A DNA stretch of 64,000 nucleotides from Anaerolineales bacterium. Lineage in GTDB: Bacteria > Chloroflexota > Anaerolineae > Anaerolineales > UBA11579. This document shows, in pieces, positions 26,433-35,139 of the stretch (position 1 is the stretch's first letter; every line of letters begins with the position of its first letter). The translations under genes and the position numbers were made by a program. The notes under the pieces are model-generated. The model was not told the origin of the DNA. It made no database searches and saw only the letters and a program-made list of their open reading frames with translations. The stretch covers positions 186,001 through 250,000 of the forward strand of contig JAHBVC010000002.1 in the NCBI GenBank assembly GCA_019637755.1, read 5' to 3'.

Positions 26433-27275
26433 ATGTACAGCGAAGCGGAGCTCAAACCACTGCTACAAAGCATTGCCAGCCAAGAATATGCGCCGCCTGA
26501 TGGAGAGGATGTCTTCGCGCTGGCGCAGGCGATGCTGGCCCATCTGGGCAGCCCGGATGCCGAGCTGCGCGATGACCTGATCTACGGCACGTTGGCGCGC
26601 TGGATCCTGCGCCAGCAGCGCTTCGAGAGCGAGGCGCTGCGCCAGTTGCTGTGGCAACTGGCCGACGACGAGCACCTTGGCTACGGCCTGGGCCAGGCCG
26701 GAGACGATTCGGTCTTCCGGCGTTCGTTTTCGGTGTTGCTGTGGCCGCCGGTCCTGATCGTCGAACGCCAGCGCCCCTTCTTGAGCGCAGCGGAAACGCA
26801 AACCTTGAAAGAGCGCATGGCCCACTATCTACGCAGCGAACAGGACCATCGCGGCTATGTGCCCGGCAAAGGCTGGGCACACGCCGCGGCGCATGCCGCC
26901 GATGCGCTGGACGATCTGGTGCAGTGCGCGCAACTGCACCCCAGCGACCTGCTGGAGTTGCTGGATGCGGCCGCTGCCAGTATTGCCTTTGCCCCCATGC
27001 CGCACCTCTATGAAGAAGATGAGCGCATGACCACGGCGGTGTTCTCGGCGCTGGGGCGCCAGCTGCTGCCTGAGCAGCATGTGGTGGCCTGGCTGCAGCG
27101 CCTGGCGGCCCGAGCGCTGGAGCCAGCCGAAGCCGGCTCCAGTTTCGTACATTTCAACGTTAAGGCCTTTTTGCGCAGCTTTGCCTTCCGCGCCCGGCGG
27201 CATGCGCTACCGGCGGCCCTGCTGGCGGCCAGTGAGGCTGCCCTGGCCGAGATCGATCATTTTAAAAACGTTTAG
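26433..27275 (+). CDS. DUF2785 family protein
   Basis: 280 residues, mainly helical. The conserved DUF2785 core is visible (SEQDHRGYVPGKGWAHAAAHAADALDDL split around residues 145-170), with several His and Asp that could bind a metal. Function is unknown in the family. The start at MYSEAEL follows an AAGGGAG ribosome site and a TACAAT -10 box near 26402; an in-frame TTG at 26385 lies inside the preceding terminator and is rejected. Its end overlaps the convergent DinB gene. Confidence 0.82.
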   Translation: MYSEAELKPLLQSIASQEYAPPDGEDVFALAQAMLAHLGSPDAELRDDLIYGTLARWILRQQRFESEALRQLLWQLADDEHLGYGLGQAGDDSVFRRSFSVLLWPPVLIVERQRPFLSAAETQTLKERMAHYLRSEQDHRGYVPGKGWAHAAAHAADALDDLVQCAQLHPSDLLELLDAAAASIAFAPMPHLYEEDERMTTAVFSALGRQLLPEQHVVAWLQRLAARALEPAEAGSSFVHFNVKAFLRSFAFRARRHALPAALLAASEAALAEIDHFKNV

Positions 27276-27748
27276 CCCGCAAAGGCCTTGCCTTCAGCCC
27301 ACAGTTGGTAGGTGAGCTGCATATGCCCCAGGTGCATGGCATAGTGCGCCAGCACATGTTGCAGAATGCCACGCACACTGCGCGTCCGGCCGTTGAAGGT
27401 GAGGGTCTCATCCAAGCGAGCGGCGCTGAGCGCCGCCAGGATCGGCTCGCTTTCGGCGGCGGCGGCTTGCAAGGCCTGCAAGACCTGCTCGGCTGACTGC
27501 GCCACGAAGCTGAACTCGGCGGCACGCTGGCGCGTGGGCGGCTGGGCGGCGATGCCCTCGGCGAACCAGAAGTGCTCGGCGCCGGTGCTGTGCACGGCCA
27601 GCACAGCCAGCGAGTTGGTTTCATCCGCAGCGGGCGGCAGGCTGGGCCGCCAGTTGAGGCCAGCCAGCGGCGTGGCCGCCACGATGGCGGCCATCTGGCC
27701 GCGCAAGCCAGCCAAGCTGGCCAGGGTGTCTTGGATCTCGGGCAGCAT
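27272..27748 (-). CDS. DinB superfamily protein
   Basis: 158 residues forming the four-helix DinB/YfiT bundle. The metal-binding His residues are at the expected places: AVHSTGAEHFW (about 53) and LQHVLAHYAMHLGHMQLT (about 130-147). DinB-like enzymes include thiol S-transferases and other metal-dependent enzymes; the reaction here is unknown. It lies 8 bases after the aspartase/fumarase gene and may be cotranscribed with it. Confidence 0.85.
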   Translation of the reverse strand: MLPEIQDTLASLAGLRGQMAAIVAATPLAGLNWRPSLPPAADETNSLAVLAVHSTGAEHFWFAEGIAAQPPTRQRAAEFSFVAQSAEQVLQALQAAAAESEPILAALSAARLDETLTFNGRTRSVRGILQHVLAHYAMHLGHMQLTYQLWAEGKAFAG

Positions 27749-27756
27749 AGCGCGGC

Positions 27757-29193
27757 CTACTTGACGATGCCGCCCTCGGTCAGCTTACGCAAATCGCTCA
27801 GCGCGTGGCGGATCTCATCGGCGGTGGCAGGGCGATCTTCATTGACATGCTGGAGCAAGCCGGCGTTAGCTTTCTCCACGGCCAGCTCGGTGATTGCCAG
27901 GTTGTCTTTCACGGCTTCCTTCACCAAGGCGGCACCCGCCTGGTACCCGATGAGCGGGTTGAGGGCGGTGACGATGATGGCGTTGCGCGCCAGCCAGCCT
28001 TCGGCCTTCTCTTGATTGGCGCTCAGCCCCACTACGCAGCGCGTGGTGAAGGCGTTGACCGCGCCGATGATGACTTGCATCATCTCGAACAGGTTGTGGG
28101 CGATGATCGGCATCATCACGTTGAGCTCCAACTGGCCAGCGGCCGATGCCATCGCCACGGTGGTGTCACAGCCGATGACGTGATACATGGCCTGGTTCAT
28201 CATCTCGGCCAATACCGGGTTGACCTTGCCGGGCATGATGCTGGAGCCGGGCTGCACGGCGGGCAGGCGCACTTCGTCGAGCCCGGTGGAGGGGCCGGAG
28301 GCGAGCAGGCGGAAATCGTTGGCGATGCGCGTCATCGTCAGCGCGTAGGTGCGCAGGGCGGCCGAGAAATCGGCGGCATCCGCCAGGCTCTGCATGCTCT
28401 CGAAGAGGTTATCGGAGGTGTGCAGCTCCAGCCCGGTGATCTCGCTCAGGCGGGCCACCATGTTCTTATGATAGCTGGGATGGGCGTTGAGGCCGGTGCC
28501 GGTGGCGGTGCCACCGATGCCCAAGCGGCGCAGGCCATCGGCGGCGCGGCGGATGCGCTCGGCATCGCGGCGCACGGCTTTGGCATACGCGCCGAACTCC
28601 TGCCCCAGGCGCACCGGCACGGCATCTTGCAGGTGGGTGCGGCCGGATTTGACCACGCCATCAAACTCGACGGCTTTGGCTTCGAGGGCAGTGGCCAGGC
28701 CGTCCACCGCGGCGAGCAACTCCTCCAGGCGCCATAGGGCGCCGAGGCGGATGGCGGTGGGGATGGTGTCGTTGGTGGATTGGGCCATGTTGACATGGTC
28801 GTTCGGGTTGACCAGGTAGTTGCCCAGCTCGCCGCCGATGAGCTGGGTGGCACGGTTGGCCAGCACTTCATTGACATTCATGTTGTGGCTGGTGCCGGCG
28901 CCGGCCTGGAAGGGATCGACCACGAACTGATCGGCCCATTGGCCGTCCATCACTTCGCTGGCGGCTGTGGCGATGGCTTTGGCTTTGTCGCCATCCAGCA
29001 GGCCGAGGCCGCTATTGACGTCGGCGGCGGCGCGCTTGATGGCGGCCATGGACCAGACGAAGGCGCGCCAGGGTTTGAGCCCGGACACGGGGAAGTTTTC
29101 GACGGCACGTTGGGTTTGCGCACCATACAAGGCCCCGGCAGGCACTTTTACTTCGCCGAGGGAATCATGTTCAATACGTACGTCTTGGCTCAT
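27757..29193 (-). CDS. aspA: Aspartate ammonia-lyase / class II fumarase family
   Basis: 478-residue homotetrameric lyase. The superfamily signature GSSIMPGKVNP is at about 318, with QAGAGTSHNMNVNEV at about 97 and SGRTHLQDAVPV at about 187. Segments such as LLASGPSTGLDEVRLPA and GQLELNVMMPII are closer to aspartases (aspartate to fumarate plus ammonia) than to fumarase C. The aspartase call is probable rather than certain; fumarase is the alternative. Confidence 0.8.
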   Translation of the reverse strand: MSQDVRIEHDSLGEVKVPAGALYGAQTQRAVENFPVSGLKPWRAFVWSMAAIKRAAADVNSGLGLLDGDKAKAIATAASEVMDGQWADQFVVDPFQAGAGTSHNMNVNEVLANRATQLIGGELGNYLVNPNDHVNMAQSTNDTIPTAIRLGALWRLEELLAAVDGLATALEAKAVEFDGVVKSGRTHLQDAVPVRLGQEFGAYAKAVRRDAERIRRAADGLRRLGIGGTATGTGLNAHPSYHKNMVARLSEITGLELHTSDNLFESMQSLADAADFSAALRTYALTMTRIANDFRLLASGPSTGLDEVRLPAVQPGSSIMPGKVNPVLAEMMNQAMYHVIGCDTTVAMASAAGQLELNVMMPIIAHNLFEMMQVIIGAVNAFTTRCVVGLSANQEKAEGWLARNAIIVTALNPLIGYQAGAALVKEAVKDNLAITELAVEKANAGLLQHVNEDRPATADEIRHALSDLRKLTEGGIVK

Positions 29194-29750
29194 ACTGTCC
29201 TTTTGAGGTAGGTAGTGGTGTTTGTCTATGGCTTGCGGCCACAGGGGATTGTATTTTAGTCGATTGAAAAGTTTTAATCATCATCATGGCTGCGGGGGCG
29301 GGCAGGGTTAATAGTTCAAGCGGCTTGACGGGCTGGCGGGTGAGGCAACTGCGTGGCATGCGCTGGTTATAACGCGGGGGCTGTGCGAGGGGTGCGGTTG
29401 GCGGCGGGTGTCAAGGGAACGGTGGGTGTGCCGCCGGTTTGCTGCGATGCGCGTTGGGGATGAGGAGGATGGCCTAAGGATTCCGTGGCTGCGTTCGGGA
29501 CAGATTGCTTCGTGCGCAGCTCCTGCGGAGCATGCTCCTCGCAATGACAAGATGAGGATGGATAGGCTTTGCTTTGGCCTAAAGGATTCCTCGCAATGAC
29601 AAGGGCGCGATAGCTAGACTTTGCTTGGCCTAAAGGATTCCTCGGCTGGAAGGCATTATTGCTTTGTGGATTTCAGTACACCGCCTCGGAATGACGGGCG
29701 GAATATGCGCAGCTCCTGCGGAGAGTGCGAGTTGCAATGACAAGGTGCCC
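29194..29750. repeat. Gene-free stretch with diverged palindromic repeats
   Basis: No gene is supported in 29194-29852. From about 29440 there are several worn copies of GGATTCC...GCAATGAC repeats (AAGGATTCCTCGCAATGAC-like pieces near 29465, 29580 and 29635, CTCCGCAGGAGC near 29520 and 29711). The region is less regular than the other clusters. Confidence 0.65.
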
Positions 29751-29805
29751 TCACCCGTTCACTACGTTCGCTCCCATAGCGGGCTGGTTGCCGTGATAGG
29801 TATAC

Positions 29806-29833
29806 AAAAAGAGCCCGCCGAATGGCGGGCTCT
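29806..29833 (-). terminator. Terminator of the ferredoxin gene
   Basis: GAGCCCGCC-gaat-GGCGGGCTC with a minus-strand U5 tract, 20 bases after the ferredoxin stop. Confidence 0.9.
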
Positions 29834-29852
29834 TGGTGAGGCTTGGTGAGGA

Positions 29853-30278
29853 TTACTTGCCGTGCTGCTGCCAGCCGTCCCAGTAGCCTGGGCCGCTGCC
29901 GAAGTAATCGTAGTTGAACTGAATGTCATCGCGGAGGTTAACCGTTTCACCGGCGGTCAGGGTCTTGACCGTATCGATGGCTACGGCGTGTCCGTGGTGA
30001 TTGCTGCCTTCGTAGTGCTCAGCAAAGCCAGGGGTGCCGGCGGGCTTGGACTGCTTCTGATCGGCCTTGGCCTCGTAGGAGTCAGGCACTTCATCTTCGG
30101 TGAAGATAGCTTCGAAGGGGCACTCCGGGATGCAGGCGCCACAATCGATGCAGGTGTTGGGATCAATGTAGTAGAGCGGGTATTGATCCTGAGGCATACC
30201 GGGAACAATACACTCGACTGGGCAAACTTCTACGCAACCGCCGTCACGCAGGCATAAACTGGTGATGATGTGGGTCAT
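29853..30278 (-). CDS. Ferredoxin with two iron-sulfur clusters (FdxA-like)
   Basis: 141 residues. The N-terminal domain (1-60) has two cluster motifs: C-LRDGG-C-VEV-CPVE-C and CIDCGACIPECP, as in 7Fe/8Fe ferredoxins. It is a low-potential electron carrier. The C-terminal 80 residues (about 62-141) are an unusual extension with several His and aromatic residues (EGSNHHGHAVA; GPGYWDGW) and no known match to me. A GGAGG ribosome site is present. Single-gene unit. Confidence 0.88.
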   Translation of the reverse strand: MTHIITSLCLRDGGCVEVCPVECIVPGMPQDQYPLYYIDPNTCIDCGACIPECPFEAIFTEDEVPDSYEAKADQKQSKPAGTPGFAEHYEGSNHHGHAVAIDTVKTLTAGETVNLRDDIQFNYDYFGSGPGYWDGWQQHGK

Positions 30279-30351
30279 TTAGTGAACCTCCGTTGAGCGT
30301 ATTTTACACCCAGGTTGCTATTTTTGCTAGCCCCGATTTAGCGAAACACCA

Positions 30352-30378
30352 CGGGCCAGCGAAGATTCGCTGGCCCGG
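30352..30378 (-). terminator. Hairpin after the SOD gene
   Basis: CGGGCCAGCGAA-gat-TTCGCTGGCCCG, a strong 12-bp stem 28 bases after the SOD stop. The following U content is weak, so termination strength is uncertain. Confidence 0.6.
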
Positions 30379-30406
30379 GCTTGCCTGCTTGTGGGGACTG
30401 CGCAGG

Positions 30407-31009
<603 letters not shown>

Positions 31010-31121
31010 TTTGAGTCTCCTTTCAATTGAGAAAACGGCCAAAAATAGGTTAAGTTACAATGGCAGTGGCGATTGTAGTCGTTGCCTTTCCCCTTTGTCA
31101 AGAAAAGCCCCGATCGAGGCT

Positions 31122-32069
31122 GTGAACACCCCCACCAAACCTTCCGTTAGCCCGCATGTGGTTCTGGCGCTGGGCATTTTTGCGGTGGCCTCTTCTTCGC
31201 TGCTGATCCGCTTCGCGCAGGCCGAGGTGGGCTCGCTGGTGATCGCGGCGTACCGCATGGCGCTCTCGGCCTTGATCCTGATCCCGCTGACCCTGCCGCG
31301 GCATAGCGGCGAACTGCGCGGCCTCAGCCGGCGTGGTGTAGCGCTGGCGGCGTTGAGCGGCGTGCTGCTGGCAGTGCACTTTGCCAGTTGGATCCTTTCG
31401 TTGGAATACACCAGCGTGGCCAGCTCCGTGGTGCTGGTGACCACCAACCCGCTGTGGGTGGCGTTGCTGGCGCCGCTGGTGCTGAAGGAGCGCCTGGGGC
31501 GCGGAGTGCTACTAGGCATGCTGGTGGCGCTGGCGGGTGGCGTGGGCGTGGCGCTGAGCGATAGCTGCACGCTGGCGGCCAGCGGGCTGGCCTGCCCGCC
31601 CTGGCAGGAATTTGTGGCTGGGCGGGCATTTTACGGCAACCTGCTGGCGCTGGTGGGTGCGCTAAGCGGGGCAGGCTATATTCTCATCGGGCGCATCCTG
31701 CGGCCGCAGCTCTCGCTGACCGCGTATATCTTCCTGGTGTATGGCATGGCGGCGCTGGTGCTGGTGGCACTGGTGCCGTTCTCGGGCCAGGCGGCGTTTG
31801 GGTTCAGCCCGAGCAGCTATGTGTATCTTTTGCTGCTGGCGGTGCTGCCGCAGTTGATCGGGCACTCTAGTTTTAACTGGGCGCTGGCACATCTGCCGGC
31901 CTCTTATGTTTCGATCGCCCTGCTGGGCGAGCCGGTGAGCAGTATTGTGCTGGCGACGCTGCTGCTGGGGGAAACGCCCAGCGGGTTCAAGCTGCTGGGG
32001 GCTGGCCTGATCCTGGTGGGCATCTTGATCGCCAGTCTGGCGCCTGGCGCACAAGCGCCAGATGTATAA
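31122..32069 (+). CDS. EamA/DMT family transporter
   Basis: About 315 residues, ten predicted transmembrane segments, two EamA repeats (ending LLGETPSGFKLLGAGLILVG). Contains a cysteine-bearing loop (DSCTLAASGLACPPW) between segments 5 and 6. The start is uncertain: a GTG at 31122 begins NTPTKPS just before the first membrane segment. The frame stays open to 31011, but that part overlaps the divergent SOD start and reads as non-coding. Substrate unknown. Confidence 0.82.
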   Translation: MNTPTKPSVSPHVVLALGIFAVASSSLLIRFAQAEVGSLVIAAYRMALSALILIPLTLPRHSGELRGLSRRGVALAALSGVLLAVHFASWILSLEYTSVASSVVLVTTNPLWVALLAPLVLKERLGRGVLLGMLVALAGGVGVALSDSCTLAASGLACPPWQEFVAGRAFYGNLLALVGALSGAGYILIGRILRPQLSLTAYIFLVYGMAALVLVALVPFSGQAAFGFSPSSYVYLLLLAVLPQLIGHSSFNWALAHLPASYVSIALLGEPVSSIVLATLLLGETPSGFKLLGAGLILVGILIASLAPGAQAPDV

Positions 32070-32095
32070 TTCAGCCACTGACAAAGGAGTTAACC

Positions 32096-32683
32096 ATGCT
32101 AGTACGCTGTACGCATTGCCACACCCCTTTTACATTGAATCAGGAAACCATTCACGCCGCGCTGGACCAGCTAGAGGCGAAGGGTTGGAAGCACTACAAC
32201 GCCTACTGCCCGCGCTGTGCGCGCACCAATGTGGTGCCGCGCGATCAATTGCTGCGCTTCGCCCCGGATTGGGCGCCAGGCGGGGCGGCCCCTGCCCCCA
32301 GCGCGCCGGCCATGCCGGCCAGCGCGCCCAAGCCGGCGCCGGTAGCGCCAGCGCCCGCCAAGGTTGAGGCCAAGCCAGTAGCCGCCAGGCCGGCGCCAGT
32401 GAAAAAGGCCGCCCCAGCGAAGAAGGCTGCCCCAGCGAAGAAGGCTGCTCCGGCCAAGAAGGCTGCTCCGGCCAAGAAGGCTGCTCCGGCCAAGAAGGCG
32501 GCACCGGCGAAGAAGGCGGCTCCGGCCAAGAAGGCGGCGCCAGCTAAGAAGGCTGCGGCGAAGAAGCCTGCAGCCAAGAAGGCGGCCGTGAAGAAGGCAG
32601 CGCCGGCCAAGAAGGCCGCGGCCAAAAAGCCCGCCGCCAAGAAGACGGCCGCCAAGAAGGCACCCGCCAAGAAAAAGAAGTAA
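32096..32683 (+). CDS. Zinc-ribbon protein with a histone-H1-like Lys/Ala/Pro tail
   Basis: 195 residues. N-terminal domain (about 1-60) has CTHC and CPRC pairs that can bind zinc. A Pro/Ala linker (about 62-100) leads to a very basic tail (about 101-195) built from KKAAPA repeats, then KKPAAKK-type units, like eukaryotic H1 tails and bacterial H1-like proteins. The tail would bind DNA or RNA without sequence preference. The DNA of the tail is an 18-base tandem repeat, prone to length change. A TATAAT and an AAAGGAG ribosome site precede it, and a strong terminator follows. Confidence 0.85.
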   Translation: MLVRCTHCHTPFTLNQETIHAALDQLEAKGWKHYNAYCPRCARTNVVPRDQLLRFAPDWAPGGAAPAPSAPAMPASAPKPAPVAPAPAKVEAKPVAARPAPVKKAAPAKKAAPAKKAAPAKKAAPAKKAAPAKKAAPAKKAAPAKKAAPAKKAAAKKPAAKKAAVKKAAPAKKAAAKKPAAKKTAAKKAPAKKKK

Positions 32684-32685
32684 GC

Positions 32686-32716
32686 AAAAAACGACCCCGC
32701 ACGGGGTCGTTTTTTC
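32686..32716 (+). terminator. Terminator of the H1-like gene
   Basis: AAAAAACGACCCCG-ca-CGGGGTCGTTTTTT immediately after the stop; symmetric A/T runs make it bidirectional. Confidence 0.95.
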
Positions 32717-32744
32717 TATACTTCTATTGACGCCAATCCCCCCG

Positions 32745-33310
32745 CACCTTGAGCGAGCGCAGCTCGCAAGCTGCCCGGAATGACAACACCCCCGAAGGTT
32801 GTTATTCTGGGCAGCGCTTTTGTATCTGCGGGAGAAGCAAGTGCTTAACCACAAAGACACAAAGGTCACAAAGAGGGCAAAGGTCTGTTCGTTTTTATAG
32901 AGTGTGCTCGGGGTGACCTAAAGGATTCCTCTCTCGCTGCGCTCGTTCGGAATGACGTGAGCTCAAAACTTTGTGTTCTTTGTGGCTAAAGGCAAACCAC
33001 AAAGTCACAAAGGACACAAAGAGAAGGCCAGGGTCTGTTCGTTTTTGCAGAGTGTGCTCGGTTTGGCCTAAAGGATTCTCGGCTGGAAGGCGCAGCCGGG
33101 CGCTGCGCTCGCTCGGAATGACGTGAGCTCAAACTTTGTGTTCTTTGTGGCTAAAGGCAAACCACAAAGTCACAAAGGACACAAAGAAGGCAAGGGTCTG
33201 TTCGTTTTTGCAGAGTGTGCTCGGTGTGGCCCTAAAGGATTCCTCTCTCGCTGCGCTCGTTCGGAATGACGTGAGCTCAAAACTTTGTGTTCTTTGTGTT
33301 CTTTGTGGTT
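32745..33310. repeat. Three tandem repeats of about 150-165 bases bounded by CACAAAG motifs
   Basis: Units begin with AACCACAAAG at 32847, 32995 and 33159 and the array ends with CTTTGTGGTT at 33310. Each unit holds GGTCTGTTCGTTTTT, AGAGTGTGCTCGG, CCTAAAGGATTC, a GAATGACGTGAGCTC block and CTTTGTGTTCTTTGTGG. Ends of each unit are inverted with respect to each other, so each can fold on itself. No gene is present. Confidence 0.85.
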
Positions 33311-33330
33311 AAGGGATAAAGCAAAACCGC

Positions 33331-34821
33331 TTACTTGCTGCGCGCGTTGCGCTGGTTGAGTGCGGCGATGCGCTGGGCCAGGCTGGGGGTGAGGTGGCCG
33401 CCGTCTACGCGCCAGTGCCAGTTGCCCAGCGGCGTGCCGGGGATGTTCATGCGGGCTGCGCTGCCCAACTCCAGAAAATCCTGCAGGGGGGCTACGGTGA
33501 GGGCGGCTTGTGAAGCCCACAACATTTCGAGCATGCTCCACACGAAACCTTGCGGGCCGACTTGGATATAGCGCTCACACAGGGCACGCTGCGCGGCAGG
33601 GGCATGTTCAAACCAGCCCAGGAACGTGTCATTGTCGTGCGTGCCGGAGTAGGCGACGCAATTGACCGGATAGTTGTGCGGCAGGAAGGGATGCTCCATG
33701 CCGAGGTCAAAGCCGAATTGGAAGACCTTCATGCCGGGCAGATGGAACTGGTCGCGCAGGGCGATGACCTCAGGGGCGGCCTCGCCGCCAAGGTCTTCGG
33801 CGATGAGTGGCAGGTGGCCGAGCTCACGCTCGACGGTGTGGAAAAAATCTTCGCCGGGACCGAGCTCCCAGGTGCCGTGCATGGCCGTGTCTTCACTGGC
33901 AGGGATGGCGTAGTAGGTAGCGAAGCCGCGGAAGTGATCGAGGCGAATCACATCCGCCTGGGCGAGGGTGGCGCGCAGGCGATTGAGCCACCAGGCGTAG
34001 CCTTCGGCCTTGTGCAGATCCCAGCGGTAGAGCGGGTTGCCCCACAGTTGGCCAGTGGTGCTGAAGATATCGGGCGGCACGCCGGCCACACGCTGCGGCG
34101 CGCCGTGGGCGTCGAGCTCGAACAGATCCGGGCGGCACCACACATCGGCGCTGTCGTGGGCGACATAGATGGGCAGATCGCCGATGACGCCCACGCCGCG
34201 GGCGGCCATATGGGCGCGCAGTTGCGTCCACTGGCGGAAGAGCAGGAATTGTTGGAAGGCGTAATAGGCCAAGCTGCTGGCCTGGGCCTGGCGCACGGCG
34301 GCCAGTGCTTCAGGGTGGCGCGCCCGCAGCGGCGCGGGCCAGTGCGGCCAGGCCTGCTGGCCGTGCTGGCTCTTGAGCACCATGAACATACTGTAGTCGT
34401 CGAGCCAGGCGGCCTGGGCGGCGCAAAAGGCTGCGAATTCGGCGCGCAGGGCCGGCAGGCTGTGCAGGCGGGCAAAGGCCACCTGGTAGAGGCCGCGTTT
34501 CCACTGCGTGACGGCGGGGAAATCGACGGTGTGGGATGGGAAGGCCGGCGCGGTTTCGAGGTGGGCAGCATCCAGCAAACCATCCACCAGCAGCTGCTCG
34601 GGGCTGAGCAGATTGGGGTTGAGCGCGAACGAAGAATAGGATTGGTACGGCGATTCGCCGTAGCCGGTGGGACCCAGCGGCAGGGTCTGCCACCAGCGCG
34701 TGCCGCTGGCGGCGAGGAAATCTACCCAGGCATAGGCTTGCGGCCCCAGGTCGCCGATGCCAAAGCGGCCGGGCAGGCTGGTGATGTGGAGCAGGATGCC
34801 GGAGCGGTGTTGGAAATCCAT
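33331..34821 (-). CDS. malQ: 4-alpha-glucanotransferase (amylomaltase, GH77)
   Basis: 496 residues. It transfers glucan segments between maltodextrins. GH77 hallmarks: GILLHITSLPG at the N-terminus, YQSYSSFALNPNLLSP, the nucleophile region RLDHFRGF (about 298), the acid/base Glu in LIAEDLGG (about 345) and SGTHDNDTFLGWFE (about 397). The start at MDFQHRSG is chosen over the upstream in-frame ATG from the family N-terminus; TAAAAT lies ten bases before it. No other glycogen gene is adjacent. Confidence 0.94.
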   Translation of the reverse strand: MDFQHRSGILLHITSLPGRFGIGDLGPQAYAWVDFLAASGTRWWQTLPLGPTGYGESPYQSYSSFALNPNLLSPEQLLVDGLLDAAHLETAPAFPSHTVDFPAVTQWKRGLYQVAFARLHSLPALRAEFAAFCAAQAAWLDDYSMFMVLKSQHGQQAWPHWPAPLRARHPEALAAVRQAQASSLAYYAFQQFLLFRQWTQLRAHMAARGVGVIGDLPIYVAHDSADVWCRPDLFELDAHGAPQRVAGVPPDIFSTTGQLWGNPLYRWDLHKAEGYAWWLNRLRATLAQADVIRLDHFRGFATYYAIPASEDTAMHGTWELGPGEDFFHTVERELGHLPLIAEDLGGEAAPEVIALRDQFHLPGMKVFQFGFDLGMEHPFLPHNYPVNCVAYSGTHDNDTFLGWFEHAPAAQRALCERYIQVGPQGFVWSMLEMLWASQAALTVAPLQDFLELGSAARMNIPGTPLGNWHWRVDGGHLTPSLAQRIAALNQRNARSK

Positions 34822-34849
34822 GCGTACTGGGATTTTATCAGCGAGCAGT

Positions 34850-35059
34850 AGCACTTTCTTCTTTCTCAGGAGCCCTGCCCTGGCCCCGTAGGGGGAACTA
34901 CGCTGCGCTTGCGTTGGTTCCCCCTAACCCCCTCCGCAGATCGTTCAAGCCGGGTGCTGCAACCTACGGAGCTCACTTGGTGGCCCGCGTCGCAACTGCG
35001 GGTCATCCCATGGCAGCGTCACTATAAGCGGATGGCTGCCCGCTTATGACGGCTTTATG
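34850..35059. repeat. Non-coding stretch with two inverted repeats
   Basis: Between malQ and the flippase gene. TAGGGGGAAC and GTTCCCCCTA face each other at about 34889-34927 across an 18-base loop, and ATAAGCGG and CCGCTTAT face each other at about 35024-35047. No gene is seen. Confidence 0.6.
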
Positions 35060-35115
35060 GCTGATAGCTGATAGCTGATGGCTGATGGCTGATGGCTGTT
35101 AGCTGTTAGCTGTCA
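35060..35115. repeat. Eight tandem heptamers (GCTGATN)
   Basis: Units in register: GCTGATA twice, GCTGATG three times, GCTGTTA twice, GCTGTCA once. The 56-base length equals that of the array at 282-337. It ends 10 bases before the -10 box TACACT (35126-35131) of the next gene. Confidence 0.92.
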
Positions 35116-35139
35116 ACTGATTTGGTACACTCCACACAT

